From NCBI RefSeq assembly GCF_023283845.1, contig NZ_JAKILC010000003.1, forward strand, positions 124,001 through 188,000: a DNA stretch of 64,000 bases, given 5' to 3'. The translations under genes and the position numbers were made by a program. Positions 55,571 to 64,000 of the stretch are shown piece after piece; the first letter of the stretch is position 1; each line of letters begins with the position of its first letter. The notes beneath the pieces were generated by a model. The model had not been told where the DNA came from and did not search any database. It saw only the letters and a list, made by a program, of their open reading frames with translations. Source of the stretch: Shewanella marinintestina (lineage in GTDB: Bacteria; Pseudomonadota; Gammaproteobacteria; Enterobacterales; Shewanellaceae).

Positions 55571-55598
55571 CAATAAAAAAGGTGCCGAAGCACCTTTT
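55571..55598 (-). terminator. Intrinsic terminator after guaA
   Basis: A 9-bp stem (AAAAGGTGC) with tetraloop is followed on the minus strand by six Ts. It lies 27 bp after the guaA stop codon and 34 bp before the chosen tadA start. Confidence 0.9.
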
Positions 55599-55624
55599 AT
55601 TTAAGCGTTATTATAATCCGAAGA

Positions 55625-57202
55625 TTATTCCCACTCAATCGTTGCAGGTGGCTTACCTGAAATATCGTAAACGACGCGCGAAATACCATCAACTTCGTTA
55701 ATGATACGGTTAGATACACGACCTAGGAAATCATAAGGTAAGTGTGCCCAATGCGCTGTCATAAAGTCGATAGTTTCAACTGCACGTAGTGAAACAACCC
55801 AGTCGTACTTACGACCGTCGCCCATTACACCTACAGAACGAACTGGCAGGAATACAGTAAATGCTTGGCTTACCTTGTTGTAAAGGTCAGCTTTGTGTAG
55901 CTCTTCGATGAAAATCGCATCAGCTAAACGTAGCAAGTCACAGTATTCTTTCTTTACTTCACCAAGAACACGTACACCAAGACCAGGTCCTGGGAACGGG
56001 TGACGGTAAAGCATGTCGTATGGAAGACCTAGCTCTAGACCAATCTTACGCACTTCATCTTTAAACAGTTCACGTAATGGCTCAACCAGACCCATTGCCA
56101 TATCGTCTGGCAAACCGCCAACGTTATGGTGTGACTTAATGCAGTGTGCTTTACCCGTTGCGCTACCAGCAGACTCAATAACATCTGGGTAGATAGTGCC
56201 TTGAGCAAGCCATTTAGCGTTAACGCACTTCTTAGATTCTTCATCGAAGATCTCTACGAATACGCGGCCAATGATCTTGCGCTTAGCTTCAGGTTCTGCT
56301 TCACCAGCCATTGCATCTAGGAAACGGTTTTCAGCATCAACATGAACAATGTTTAGACCGAAGTGGTCACCAAACATATCCATAACTTGCTGCGCTTCGT
56401 TCAAACGAAGTAGACCGTTATCAACAAATACACAAGTTAGCTTGTCACCAATTGCGCGGTGTAACAGCATAGCAACAACAGATGAATCAACACCACCAGA
56501 TAGACCTAAGATAACTTCGTCATCACCGATCTGCTCTTTTAAGCGCTCAACGGCATCTTCAATAATTGAAGATGGTTTCCAGTTTGCTGGACAGCCACAG
56601 ATCTCAAGGGCGAAATGCTCAAGCATACGCTTACCTTGACGGGTGTGAGTCACTTCAGGGTGGAACTGCACGCCGTAGAAGTGTTTGTCTTCATTTGCCA
56701 TAGCTGCAAACGGACACGTTTCAGTTTTTGCTACTGCAACAAAACCTTCAGGGATCTCAGAAACCTTATCACCGTGGCTCATCCATACGTCAAGTAGTGG
56801 CTTGCCTGTTTCGCTGATTGCGTCTTCAATCGCTTTAAATAATGCAGATTCAGTTTGCACTTCAACTTGCGCATAACCAAATTCGCCTTCACCCACACCT
56901 TGAATAACTTTACCACCAAGCTGCTCAGACATGGTTTGCATGCCGTAACAAATACCTAGTACAGGTACGCCAGCGTTAAACACATATTCAGGTGCGCGTG
57001 GTGAGTTCTCTGCGGTAACACTTTCAGGGCCACCGGCTAAGATAATGCCGTTTGGAGCGAATTCACGAATTTGCTCTTCAGAAACATCCCAAGCCCAAAG
57101 TTCACAATACACACCGATTTCACGAATGCGACGGGCGATCAGTTGAGTGTATTGCGATCCAAAATCTAAAATGAGGATCTTATGCTCATGAATGTTGCTC
57201 AT
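55625..57202 (-). CDS. guaA: GMP synthase (glutamine-hydrolysing) GuaA
   Basis: This 525-residue enzyme converts XMP to GMP. The N-terminal glutaminase has the Cys in [16 protein letters not shown] and the His/Glu pair in [11 protein letters not shown]. The ATP-pyrophosphatase domain has the P-loop [13 protein letters not shown], and the C-terminus ends [10 protein letters not shown]. It follows guaB on the same strand, with a hairpin between them. Confidence 0.98.
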   Translation of the reverse strand: MSNIHEHKILILDFGSQYTQLIARRIREIGVYCELWAWDVSEEQIREFAPNGIILAGGPESVTAENSPRAPEYVFNAGVPVLGICYGMQTMSEQLGGKVIQGVGEGEFGYAQVEVQTESALFKAIEDAISETGKPLLDVWMSHGDKVSEIPEGFVAVAKTETCPFAAMANEDKHFYGVQFHPEVTHTRQGKRMLEHFALEICGCPANWKPSSIIEDAVERLKEQIGDDEVILGLSGGVDSSVVAMLLHRAIGDKLTCVFVDNGLLRLNEAQQVMDMFGDHFGLNIVHVDAENRFLDAMAGEAEPEAKRKIIGRVFVEIFDEESKKCVNAKWLAQGTIYPDVIESAGSATGKAHCIKSHHNVGGLPDDMAMGLVEPLRELFKDEVRKIGLELGLPYDMLYRHPFPGPGLGVRVLGEVKKEYCDLLRLADAIFIEELHKADLYNKVSQAFTVFLPVRSVGVMGDGRKYDWVVSLRAVETIDFMTAHWAHLPYDFLGRVSNRIINEVDGISRVVYDISGKPPATIEWE

Positions 57203-57280
57203 GGGGTACCTTATCTCTATATTTCAACATTGTTAACTAACCAAACAGCAACACTCTATGAGTTGTCTATTTGGCTTAAT

Positions 57281-57309
57281 TTAAAGGCGACTCTAATTGT
57301 CGCCTTTAA
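57281..57309 (-). terminator. Hairpin between guaB and guaA
   Basis: A perfect 11-bp inverted repeat (TTAAAGGCGAC) with a 7-nt loop lies in the 122-bp gap. The tract after the stem is AAATTAA, without a true T-run, so partial termination or mRNA stabilisation is more likely than full stop. Confidence 0.55.
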
Positions 57310-57324
57310 TATCTAAAATACTAA

Positions 57325-58797
57325 TTAAGAACGAGTGCTATAGTTTGGTGCTTCTTTACTAATAGTCACGTCGTGCACATGAGACTCGCCCATGCCAGCT
57401 GCAGTGATTTTCACAAATTCAGCTTTCTCATTTAGCTCTTTAATCGTTGCACAACCTGTTAGGCCCATGCATGAACGTAGGCCGCCCATGTGCTGGTGAA
57501 TGATCTCTTTAAGCTTACCTTTGTAAGCTACGCGACCTTCAATACCTTCAGGTACTAGCTTGTCTGCTGCGTTATCACTTTGGAAATAACGGTCAGACGA
57601 ACCTTGAGTTTGGGTCATGGCGCCTAGTGAGCCCATACCGCGGTATGACTTATATGCACGGCCGTTATAAAGCTCAGTTTCACCTGGCGCTTCATCAGTA
57701 CCTGCAAACATAGAACCCGCCATGATGCACGATGCGCCAGCAGCAAGTGCTTTAGCAAGGTCACCAGAGAAACGAATGCCACCGTCAGCAATAACTGGAA
57801 TGTCTAAGTGCTTAACCGCTGCAGCCGCATCTGATACAGCAGTAATTTGCGGTACACCAACACCAGTAACAATACGAGTCGTACAGATAGAGCCAGGACC
57901 AATACCCACTTTAACTGCGTTAACGCCCGCTTCAACAAGTGCTAACGCACCTTCTGCCGTCGCTACGTTACCGCCAACGATTTGTAAGTCAGGGTATTTA
58001 GCACGAGTATCACGAATACGCTGCAAAACGCCTTCTGAATGTCCATGTGAAGAGTCGATAAGCAAGATATCAACGCCAGCTAATACTAAGGCATCAACAC
58101 GTTCTTCGTTACCAGGACCAGCGCCAACAGCAGCACCAACACGTAAACGACCTAGCTCGTCTTTACATGCATTTGGCTTACGCTCTGCTTTTTGGAAATC
58201 TTTAACAGTGATAAGACCTTTAAGCTTGAAGTTGTCATCAACAACTAATACTTTCTCAACGCGGTGAGAATGCATAAGCTTTTGAACTTCATCTAACTTA
58301 GTGCCTTCAGGAACGGTTACTAGGCGCTCTTTAGGGGTCATCACTTTATCAACGGTACGAGACCAATCAGTGATAAAACGTACGTCTCGACCAGTAATAA
58401 TACCAACAAGCTCATTTGCATCGTTTACAACAGGGTAACCTGCGAAACCGTTTCTTTCGGTCAATGCCTTAAGATCTGCTAATGTGGTTGATGGTGTCAC
58501 TGTTACTGGCTGCTGAACGATACCCGCTTCGTAAATCTTTACTTTGCGAACTTCTTCAGCTTGCTGCTCAATCGTCATGTTTTTATGAATAAAACCTAGG
58601 CCACCTTCTTGCGCGATAGCAATAGCTAAACGAGCTTCGGTAACAGTATCCATAGCAGCAGACACGATTGGAGTATTCAACTCAATCTTATTCGTCAGGC
58701 GTGTTTTTAAAACAGCTGTATTTGGGAGGACGGTAGAGTGCGCTGGAACCAGCAACACATCATCAAAAGTAAGCGCTTCTTTTTTCAATCTTAACAT
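57325..58797 (-). CDS. guaB: Inosine-5'-monophosphate dehydrogenase GuaB
   Basis: This makes XMP from IMP with NAD, the first step to GMP. The start [16 protein letters not shown] (490 residues) follows GGGGAG 7 nt upstream; a longer frame of five codons is less likely. Two CBS domains lie at about residues 95-200. The catalytic Cys is in [13 protein letters not shown] and the flap in GMGSLGAM. It is divergent from xseA. Confidence 0.98.
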   Translation of the reverse strand: MLRLKKEALTFDDVLLVPAHSTVLPNTAVLKTRLTNKIELNTPIVSAAMDTVTEARLAIAIAQEGGLGFIHKNMTIEQQAEEVRKVKIYEAGIVQQPVTVTPSTTLADLKALTERNGFAGYPVVNDANELVGIITGRDVRFITDWSRTVDKVMTPKERLVTVPEGTKLDEVQKLMHSHRVEKVLVVDDNFKLKGLITVKDFQKAERKPNACKDELGRLRVGAAVGAGPGNEERVDALVLAGVDILLIDSSHGHSEGVLQRIRDTRAKYPDLQIVGGNVATAEGALALVEAGVNAVKVGIGPGSICTTRIVTGVGVPQITAVSDAAAAVKHLDIPVIADGGIRFSGDLAKALAAGASCIMAGSMFAGTDEAPGETELYNGRAYKSYRGMGSLGAMTQTQGSSDRYFQSDNAADKLVPEGIEGRVAYKGKLKEIIHQHMGGLRSCMGLTGCATIKELNEKAEFVKITAAGMGESHVHDVTISKEAPNYSTRS

Positions 58798-58847
58798 GCA
58801 ACATCTCCCCAAGAGAGTAGGAATTAGAGGTGAAATATTGCGGCGAG

Positions 58848-58875
58848 ATTATACCTTGCATATCTGGGTTGGTAA
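58848..58875 (-). promoter_or_regulatory. guaB sigma-70 promoter
   Basis: The minus strand has TATAAT (58848-58853) with TTTACC 17 bp upstream. The start site region is GC-rich (CGCCGC), a discriminator typical of stringently controlled genes. Its strength is inferred from motif match only. Confidence 0.6.
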
Positions 58876-58917
58876 ATGGAAAATAGACATTAAATCGCAT
58901 TTGTGTGTAAAAAAATT

Positions 58918-60255
58918 ATGAAAACCCCAAAAAACGATGTTTATACCGTCTCTCGTCTTAATGGTGAAGTAAGGCAACTTTTAGAGGGTCAGCTTGGCCG
59001 AATTTGGCTTAATGCTGAAATTTCAAACTTTGCGGCGCCGGGCTCTGGTCATTGGTATTTAACCCTCAAAGATAATTTTTCTCAAATTCGCTGCGCCATG
59101 TTTAAGGGCCGAAACCAAGCGGTGACCTTTCGACCAGCCAATGGTCAACAAGTATTAGTTAAAGGCAATATCAGCGTTTATGAACCTCGCGGTGATTACC
59201 AATTAATTATTGAATCTATGCTGCCAGCAGGTGATGGTTTGCTCGCTCAGCAATATGAAGCGTTAAAGATGAAGCTTGCAGCCGAAGGTTTATTTGCCAG
59301 CGACACTAAACGCCCGCTCCCCGCTAACATTCAAAAAATCGGTGTTGTGACCTCGCCAACGGGCGCTGCCATTCGCGATATTTTACATGTACTCGCACGC
59401 CGAGACTCATCAATTGAAGTCATCATCTACCCGACTCCCGTGCAAGGCGTTGATGCTGCAAAAAGCATTTGTGATGCTATCAACCTTGCTAACTCACGCA
59501 GCGAAGTTGACGTATTACTGGTGACTCGTGGTGGCGGTTCTCTCGAAGATTTATGGAGTTTTAACGACGAAGGGTTAGCCCACACCATTTATAACAGTGG
59601 TATTCCTGTTGTATCTGCCGTTGGTCATGAAGTGGATATGACCATCAGTGATTATGTCGCTGACCTACGCGCGCCAACGCCATCAGCAGGCGCTGAGCTG
59701 TTATCAAAAGATGCCGACAATAAAGCGCAAAAGCTGTTATCGCAATTATCGCGCCTAAAACAGGCTTGGCAGCATTATCAGTTAAAGAAGCAAAGCCAAG
59801 TTCAAACCTTTGAGCACCGCTTACAAAAACAAGACCCACAGCGCCGCCTACAGATGTACGAGCAAAGTTTCGATGAAATGCAGCTGCGCCTACATCAAGC
59901 GATGCAAACCAAGTTACATGCTTCTACCTTAAAACAGCAGAACTTAAGTAATCGCTTAGCTAATCAATCGCCGCAACATCGCCTGACACTTGAAGCCCAA
60001 CGCTTGAGCTACCTCAGCGCCAAGCTCAATGATGCCATGGATGATAAGTTAAAGATGAGTGAGCAGCGCCTTGCTCACCGCACGCAACAATTAGAAACCG
60101 TTAGCCCTTTGGCCACATTAAGCCGTGGTTACAGCATCACACTTACGGGTCAAAACAAAGTGGTGCAGTCACCAAGTGACACTAAGATTGGTGACACATT
60201 AACAACCCGCCTGCGTGATGGCAGTGTCACTTCAACTGTAGTTGAAGTTAGTTAA
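58918..60255 (+). CDS. xseA: Exodeoxyribonuclease VII large subunit XseA
   Basis: This is the catalytic, single-strand DNA exonuclease subunit, about 445 residues from [17 protein letters not shown]. The N-terminal OB-fold ([20 protein letters not shown]) and the nuclease motif [16 protein letters not shown] with a later [14 protein letters not shown] are seen. A long coiled coil follows (about residues 270-420). The ATG at 58918 matches the family's usual start; a GTG five codons earlier is possible. XseB is not in the window. Confidence 0.96.
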   Translation: MKTPKNDVYTVSRLNGEVRQLLEGQLGRIWLNAEISNFAAPGSGHWYLTLKDNFSQIRCAMFKGRNQAVTFRPANGQQVLVKGNISVYEPRGDYQLIIESMLPAGDGLLAQQYEALKMKLAAEGLFASDTKRPLPANIQKIGVVTSPTGAAIRDILHVLARRDSSIEVIIYPTPVQGVDAAKSICDAINLANSRSEVDVLLVTRGGGSLEDLWSFNDEGLAHTIYNSGIPVVSAVGHEVDMTISDYVADLRAPTPSAGAELLSKDADNKAQKLLSQLSRLKQAWQHYQLKKQSQVQTFEHRLQKQDPQRRLQMYEQSFDEMQLRLHQAMQTKLHASTLKQQNLSNRLANQSPQHRLTLEAQRLSYLSAKLNDAMDDKLKMSEQRLAHRTQQLETVSPLATLSRGYSITLTGQNKVVQSPSDTKIGDTLTTRLRDGSVTSTVVEVS

Positions 60256-60409
60256 CTTTAACTTGAAGTGAGGTTGTTTAATAGAAGATAAATTCTAGCC
60301 TTATCAACACAGTGGTGTTTTGTGCTGAATTACTGGTAGATTAGCCTTTAATTAAACTAAATTAATCAGTTAGACTACCTATAAACGACTCATGAGAATA
60401 ATGGATTAG

Positions 60410-61129
60410 ATGCAAATTAATATGCTTAACACAATAAAAGTGTCTCTCGCCTTAGTATTGGCAACATCAAATGTCAGCGCATATGCTGCAACAGAAAGTA
60501 AAGTCAGTATTACAGACACCTATACAGCGGCGGCGTTAAAGCTCGGCTTAAAACCAGAATTAGTCAATCGTTTATGCGAGCCTCTACCTGACATTGTCAG
60601 TGTTACTTGTCACCATTCGGGGGGAGACGGGCCATTTGAAAGCTTAGTTGTTCAATATCGCTACAATAGTCGTGTCACAGCTCATGATATGTATAAACAT
60701 GTGGAGTTAAACGACATTCGAATTGATTTGAAAAATGAGCAAATTAACTTCTGGAGCGGTCATCAAATAGCCACACCAGACGGTATAAGCGTAAACCGAA
60801 TTCAAGGTACCAGCGACTCTTATATCGAAACCGGTGGCATACAAGGCTTTATCAGTCGCACAGACAGAAAGTTTCAACAGCAAAGAGACACTGAATACGT
60901 GTTAACTCACACCTCAGAATTCAGTTACAAAAACCAAGATCTAAAAAAAGCCATTGAAGCAATAAAACATTACCAAAAAATGGTTAGCGACAATGACTAT
61001 GTTGCAGCCTACAAAGAAGATCAGGCTATTGAGCCTGTAGAAATTATGCAAGGCGCTAGCTTTACGTTTCCCATGAGCGAGCCACTGAGACAGCGACTTG
61101 AAGATGTAATACAACAAAGCGCAAAATAA
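60410..61129 (+). CDS. Secreted protein of unknown function
   Basis: This 239-residue protein has a signal peptide (residues 1-27, cut near AYAATES). The mature part has two early Cys residues (NRLCEPLPDIVSVTC) that may form a disulphide. I do not recognise a domain. It is monocistronic between xseA and a terminator, convergent with der. Function cannot be assigned. Confidence 0.7.
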   Translation: MQINMLNTIKVSLALVLATSNVSAYAATESKVSITDTYTAAALKLGLKPELVNRLCEPLPDIVSVTCHHSGGDGPFESLVVQYRYNSRVTAHDMYKHVELNDIRIDLKNEQINFWSGHQIATPDGISVNRIQGTSDSYIETGGIQGFISRTDRKFQQQRDTEYVLTHTSEFSYKNQDLKKAIEAIKHYQKMVSDNDYVAAYKEDQAIEPVEIMQGASFTFPMSEPLRQRLEDVIQQSAK

Positions 61130-61187
61130 CCCTACCAGCTATCGAAAAGAAGCTTCCTTCAGAAGGATAATTGTAACCATAAAATAA

Positions 61188-61211
61188 AAAAGGAACCCTA
61201 AGGTTCCTTTT
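61188..61211. terminator. Bidirectional terminator between unknown ORF and der
   Basis: A perfect 10-bp stem (AAAAGGAACC / GGTTCCTTTT) with a 4-nt loop has A- and T-tracts on both sides, so it serves the convergent genes on both strands. Confidence 0.88.
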
Positions 61212-61245
61212 AAAAGTCATTCGACTATTTCAAACAACAAAAGAA

Positions 61246-62718
61246 TTAATCTTTGTTCTTATCGCGAATATGACCAACCATACGCTTACGGCGGCGCTCT
61301 TGGCTCACAGTAAGTTTCTTGCTGTTCATGCCTTCAAACGGGTTACCGCCCTCTTGGAAGCGCAACTGAATTGGCGTACCAATCACTTTTAATGAACGAC
61401 GGAAGTAGTTCATCATATAACGCTTGTAAGAGTCTGGAAGCTTCTTAACCTGGTTACCATGTACAACCACGATTGGTGGGTTGTAACCACCGGCGTGAGC
61501 GTACTTAAGCTTAACACGACGACCATTAACCAATGGTGGCTGGTGATCGTCTTGTGACATCTGCATGATACGCGTCAGCATAGAAGTACTTACGCGGCGC
61601 GTGGCACTGTCATACGCTTCTTCGATAGACTCAAACAAGTGACCCACACCAGTACCGTGAAGTGCTGAAATAAAGTGGATACGGGCGAAATCGATAAAGC
61701 CTAAACGACGGTCAAGCTCGCTCTTAACGCGATCTTTAACGTTTTGGTCAATACCATCCCACTTGTTTACTGCAATCACTAATGCGCGGCCAGCGTTAAG
61801 CACAAAGCCTAATAGGCCTAAGTCTTGCTCAGCAATACCTTCACGGGCGTCAATAACGAGCAACACTACGTTACTATCTTCAACCGCTTTCAGCGTCTTA
61901 ATTACTGAGAATTTCTCAACAGTTTCATGCACCTTACTACGACGACGAACACCTGCAGTGTCAATCAGTACATATTCACGGCCTTGACGCTCCATTGGGA
62001 TATAAATACTGTCACGAGTCGTACCAGGTTCATCGTAAACAACTACACGTTCTTCACCTAAAATACGGTTAGTTAGCGTTGATTTACCGACGTTTGGCTT
62101 ACCGATAATCGCAAGCTTAATTGGCAAGTCTTGTAGACGTTTTTGCTCAGCTTCTGCTTGTTCTTCGGTGTATTCACGCTCTTCTTCGTCATCATCACCG
62201 TCTTCTTCTTTAGTTATGCCCATTGCTTCTGCATATGGCGCTAAAGAATATTCGATCATGTTCGTCACACCGCGACCTTGCGCAGCAGCCATTTGGTAAA
62301 CCTCACCTAGGCCCAGTGACCAGAACTCAGCACAAGCAGAGTCTGCATCGATACCGTCAACTTTGTTAGCAACAACGAAAGTTGTTTTTTCGCGGCTACG
62401 TAAATGTTGAGCAATCGCAAGATCGGCAGCAGTTAGACCTGCGCGCGCGTCAGTCATAAACAGCACTACATCTGCTTCTTCAATCGCAGCAAGAGATTGC
62501 TCGGCCATGCGAGTTTCAATCCCTTCTTCAGTGCCGTCAATACCGCCAGTATCGACTACGATGAACTCATAACCTGCAAGATGTGCTCGGCCGTATTTAC
62601 GATCCCGAGTTAGCCCAGGAAAGTCAGCGACAAGCGCATCTCTGGTACGGGTAAGTCGGTTAAAAAGGGTCGACTTACCAACGTTTGGTCGCCCAACTAG
62701 GGCCACAACAGGAATCAT
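61246..62718 (-). CDS. der: Double-GTPase ribosome assembly factor Der (EngA)
   Basis: This 490-residue GTPase helps 50S ribosomal subunit maturation. It has two G domains, with P-loops GRPNVGKST (residues 8-16) and GKPNVGKST (near 212-220), and both have DTGG or DTAG switch motifs and NKxD motifs (NKVD, NKWD). An acidic linker joins them ([13 protein letters not shown]), and a KH-like C-terminal domain ends with [13 protein letters not shown]. It is 85 bp downstream of bamB. Confidence 0.97.
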   Translation of the reverse strand: MIPVVALVGRPNVGKSTLFNRLTRTRDALVADFPGLTRDRKYGRAHLAGYEFIVVDTGGIDGTEEGIETRMAEQSLAAIEEADVVLFMTDARAGLTAADLAIAQHLRSREKTTFVVANKVDGIDADSACAEFWSLGLGEVYQMAAAQGRGVTNMIEYSLAPYAEAMGITKEEDGDDDEEEREYTEEQAEAEQKRLQDLPIKLAIIGKPNVGKSTLTNRILGEERVVVYDEPGTTRDSIYIPMERQGREYVLIDTAGVRRRSKVHETVEKFSVIKTLKAVEDSNVVLLVIDAREGIAEQDLGLLGFVLNAGRALVIAVNKWDGIDQNVKDRVKSELDRRLGFIDFARIHFISALHGTGVGHLFESIEEAYDSATRRVSTSMLTRIMQMSQDDHQPPLVNGRRVKLKYAHAGGYNPPIVVVHGNQVKKLPDSYKRYMMNYFRRSLKVIGTPIQLRFQEGGNPFEGMNSKKLTVSQERRRKRMVGHIRDKNKD

Positions 62719-62751
62719 TTAATTGCCTCTATTACTCATTTTCTAATAACT

Positions 62752-62780
62752 AAAAAGCCCCCAGATACACATCCAGGGGC
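62752..62780 (-). terminator. Intrinsic terminator after bamB
   Basis: A 10-bp stem with two G-U pairs (GCCCCTGGAT with ATCTGGGGGC) and a 4-nt loop is followed on the minus strand by five Ts. It lies 24 bp past the bamB stop codon. Confidence 0.85.
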
Positions 62781-62803
62781 CTTATCATCTCTTACGACTT
62801 GGC

Positions 62804-63991
62804 TTACGGAAGTGTTACTCGAACCACTTTTCCACCACGAGTCTGCACATATAAATTGTCATTAACAACTAATGGCTGACTATATAAACCAGAGCTATCC
62901 ACTTCTACGCGTCCAACGATTTGACCGTCTGACTTGTTTAAAAAGTGAAGGTAACCTTCAAAATCACCCACTACCACGTAATCTTTAAAAGATACTGGTG
63001 CAGTCAAACTACGATTAGCTAACTCTGCATTATTCCATAACTCTAGACCATTACGTCTATCAACCGCATAAACACGGCTGTGATCATCAACCACAAATAG
63101 GTTTAGACCTGAGTATGCTAGCTCGTTAAAGCTAGAATAACTGCGTGTCCATACGATACGACCAGTGCGCATCTCCATCGACACTAAATTACCATTATAG
63201 CTAACTGCATATAGGTTTTCGCCTACTAGCAATGGCTTCATATCCACATCAGCCATACGTGAGAACTCATTGCCTCCAGTAGGGGTGTAGATTGCTTGTT
63301 CCCAAGCTGCCTGCCCATTGTTTTTAATCACCACTGCAATTTTACCATCAGCAGTGCCAACAAAGAATCCACCTGCTTCATATGAAGCGGCACCTGTACC
63401 ACGAAGGGTTAAGGTAGGCAGTTGGTTTTCATAAACCCACTGTAGGCTGCCGTCATCAACATCGAACGCCTCTAACGTACCAGCGCCGGTATTAACAACA
63501 ACAACATCTTCACCCACAGTTGGTGCAGATAATAACTCGCCACCGGCAACCACATGCCAAATAGCTTCGCCTGTTGCTTCATCAAATGCTGCTAACAGTC
63601 CGCTTTCACCGCCCACAAAAATCTTGTTACGCGCAGCAGTCACACCACCAGCTAAACGTGCACCTTTGTTTTTAGCTAACGCATTATCTCTAAATGCTGA
63701 GCTAAAGTCATTTTCCCAAACGCGTTCGCCAGTGACTTCGTCAAATGCTTCAACCTTACCGTAACGATCTGCTACAAACAGTTTGTCGTAGCGTGCAGCA
63801 GGACGTAAACGTGAATAGTAGTCACCTACACCATCACCAACATTTGCGCTCCAACTTACTTCTGGAAACACACTTGCTTCGATTTCGCTAAGTGGCGTTA
63901 TCGGTTCTTCTTCTACATCGCTAGATGAACATGCCGACAACATACCTAAACTCATGCCACATACGAGCAGTGTTTTGCACCAAGACTTCAT
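62804..63991 (-). CDS. bamB: Outer-membrane assembly lipoprotein BamB
   Basis: This 395-residue lipoprotein of the BAM complex inserts beta-barrel proteins. It has the signal MKSWCKTLLVCGMSLGMLSAC with the lipobox Cys at residue 21. The mature part is an eight-bladed PQQ-like propeller (VGGESGLLAAFDEATGEAIW, YAVDRRNGLELWN). The bamB-der order is conserved in gammaproteobacteria. The start lies only 9 bp from the window edge. Confidence 0.97.
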   Translation of the reverse strand: MKSWCKTLLVCGMSLGMLSACSSSDVEEEPITPLSEIEASVFPEVSWSANVGDGVGDYYSRLRPAARYDKLFVADRYGKVEAFDEVTGERVWENDFSSAFRDNALAKNKGARLAGGVTAARNKIFVGGESGLLAAFDEATGEAIWHVVAGGELLSAPTVGEDVVVVNTGAGTLEAFDVDDGSLQWVYENQLPTLTLRGTGAASYEAGGFFVGTADGKIAVVIKNNGQAAWEQAIYTPTGGNEFSRMADVDMKPLLVGENLYAVSYNGNLVSMEMRTGRIVWTRSYSSFNELAYSGLNLFVVDDHSRVYAVDRRNGLELWNNAELANRSLTAPVSFKDYVVVGDFEGYLHFLNKSDGQIVGRVEVDSSGLYSQPLVVNDNLYVQTRGGKVVRVTLP

Positions 63992-64000
63992 GGGCAGATT

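Noticed and set aside
57722..58267. 181-codon plus-strand frame antisense to guaB
   Set aside because: The frame is the codon-biased complement of guaB, which is certain. Composition (Pro/Ser/Ala/Thr rich) is that of an antisense shadow.
1..64000. CRISPR arrays, insertion sequences, prophage or rRNA genes
   Set aside because: No regularly spaced direct repeats with spacers, no transposase or integrase, and no rRNA segments were seen on reading the window. The only tandem array is the 8-bp repeat near 21 kb.

Overview
The window is a contiguous piece of a gammaproteobacterial chromosome, most like Shewanella. Support comes from the single polar-type flagellar cluster with two short (272-273 aa) flagellins, flgOPT ring genes, cheV and cheR inside the cluster, a complete pseudaminic acid pathway next to two Maf proteins, and the cydABX / purL-mltF / guaBA-xseA / der-bamB housekeeping block. 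The genus is inferred from gene content and order as remembered, not from a database search.

Region 1 (1-21,000) is flagellar. On the minus strand, from right to left, run cheV, cheR, flgBCDE, flgFGHIJKL, flaA, flaB, flaG and the 5' part of fliD, which is cut by the window edge. On the plus strand lie flgA, flgM and flgN, then flgP and flgO (minus) and flgT (plus). Good sigma-54 (-24/-12) promoters precede flgB, flgF and flgT. Good sigma-28 (FliA) promoters precede flaB, flgM and flgO. This fits a hierarchy in which rod/hook genes are made by sigma-54 and late genes by FliA, with FlgM as the checkpoint.

Region 2 (21,000-32,700) is a flagellin-glycosylation island. It begins at an 8-bp tandem repeat and a tRNA-Arg(CCU) gene. 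Two Maf proteins (442 and about 823 aa, plus strand) flank a minus-strand operon pseB-pseC-pseF-pseG/H-pseI followed by a methyltransferase. All six enzymatic steps from UDP-GlcNAc to CMP-pseudaminate are present because PseH is fused to PseG. The Mafs would transfer the sugar to flagellin.

Region 3 (32,700-49,000) is mixed. It holds a DUF2947 protein, a chalcone-isomerase-like periplasmic protein, an outer-membrane barrel, a TetR repressor divergent from an RND efflux pair with three repeated operators between them, a DUF465 protein, a Cache-domain chemoreceptor, a lipoprotein, a dicarboxylate/amino-acid symporter, and cytochrome bd oxidase with its small subunit CydX. The 1.2 kb between cydA and purL contains a self-contained transcription unit: a sigma-70 promoter, a nested-hairpin leader, a 25-codon ORF with a strong ribosome binding site, and an intrinsic terminator. 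This is the best candidate for something undescribed.

Region 4 (49,000-64,000) is housekeeping: purL, mltF, a 45-aa very basic ORF, tadA, guaA, guaB, xseA, an unknown secreted protein, der and bamB. No insertion sequences, rRNA genes, CRISPR arrays or prophage genes were seen.
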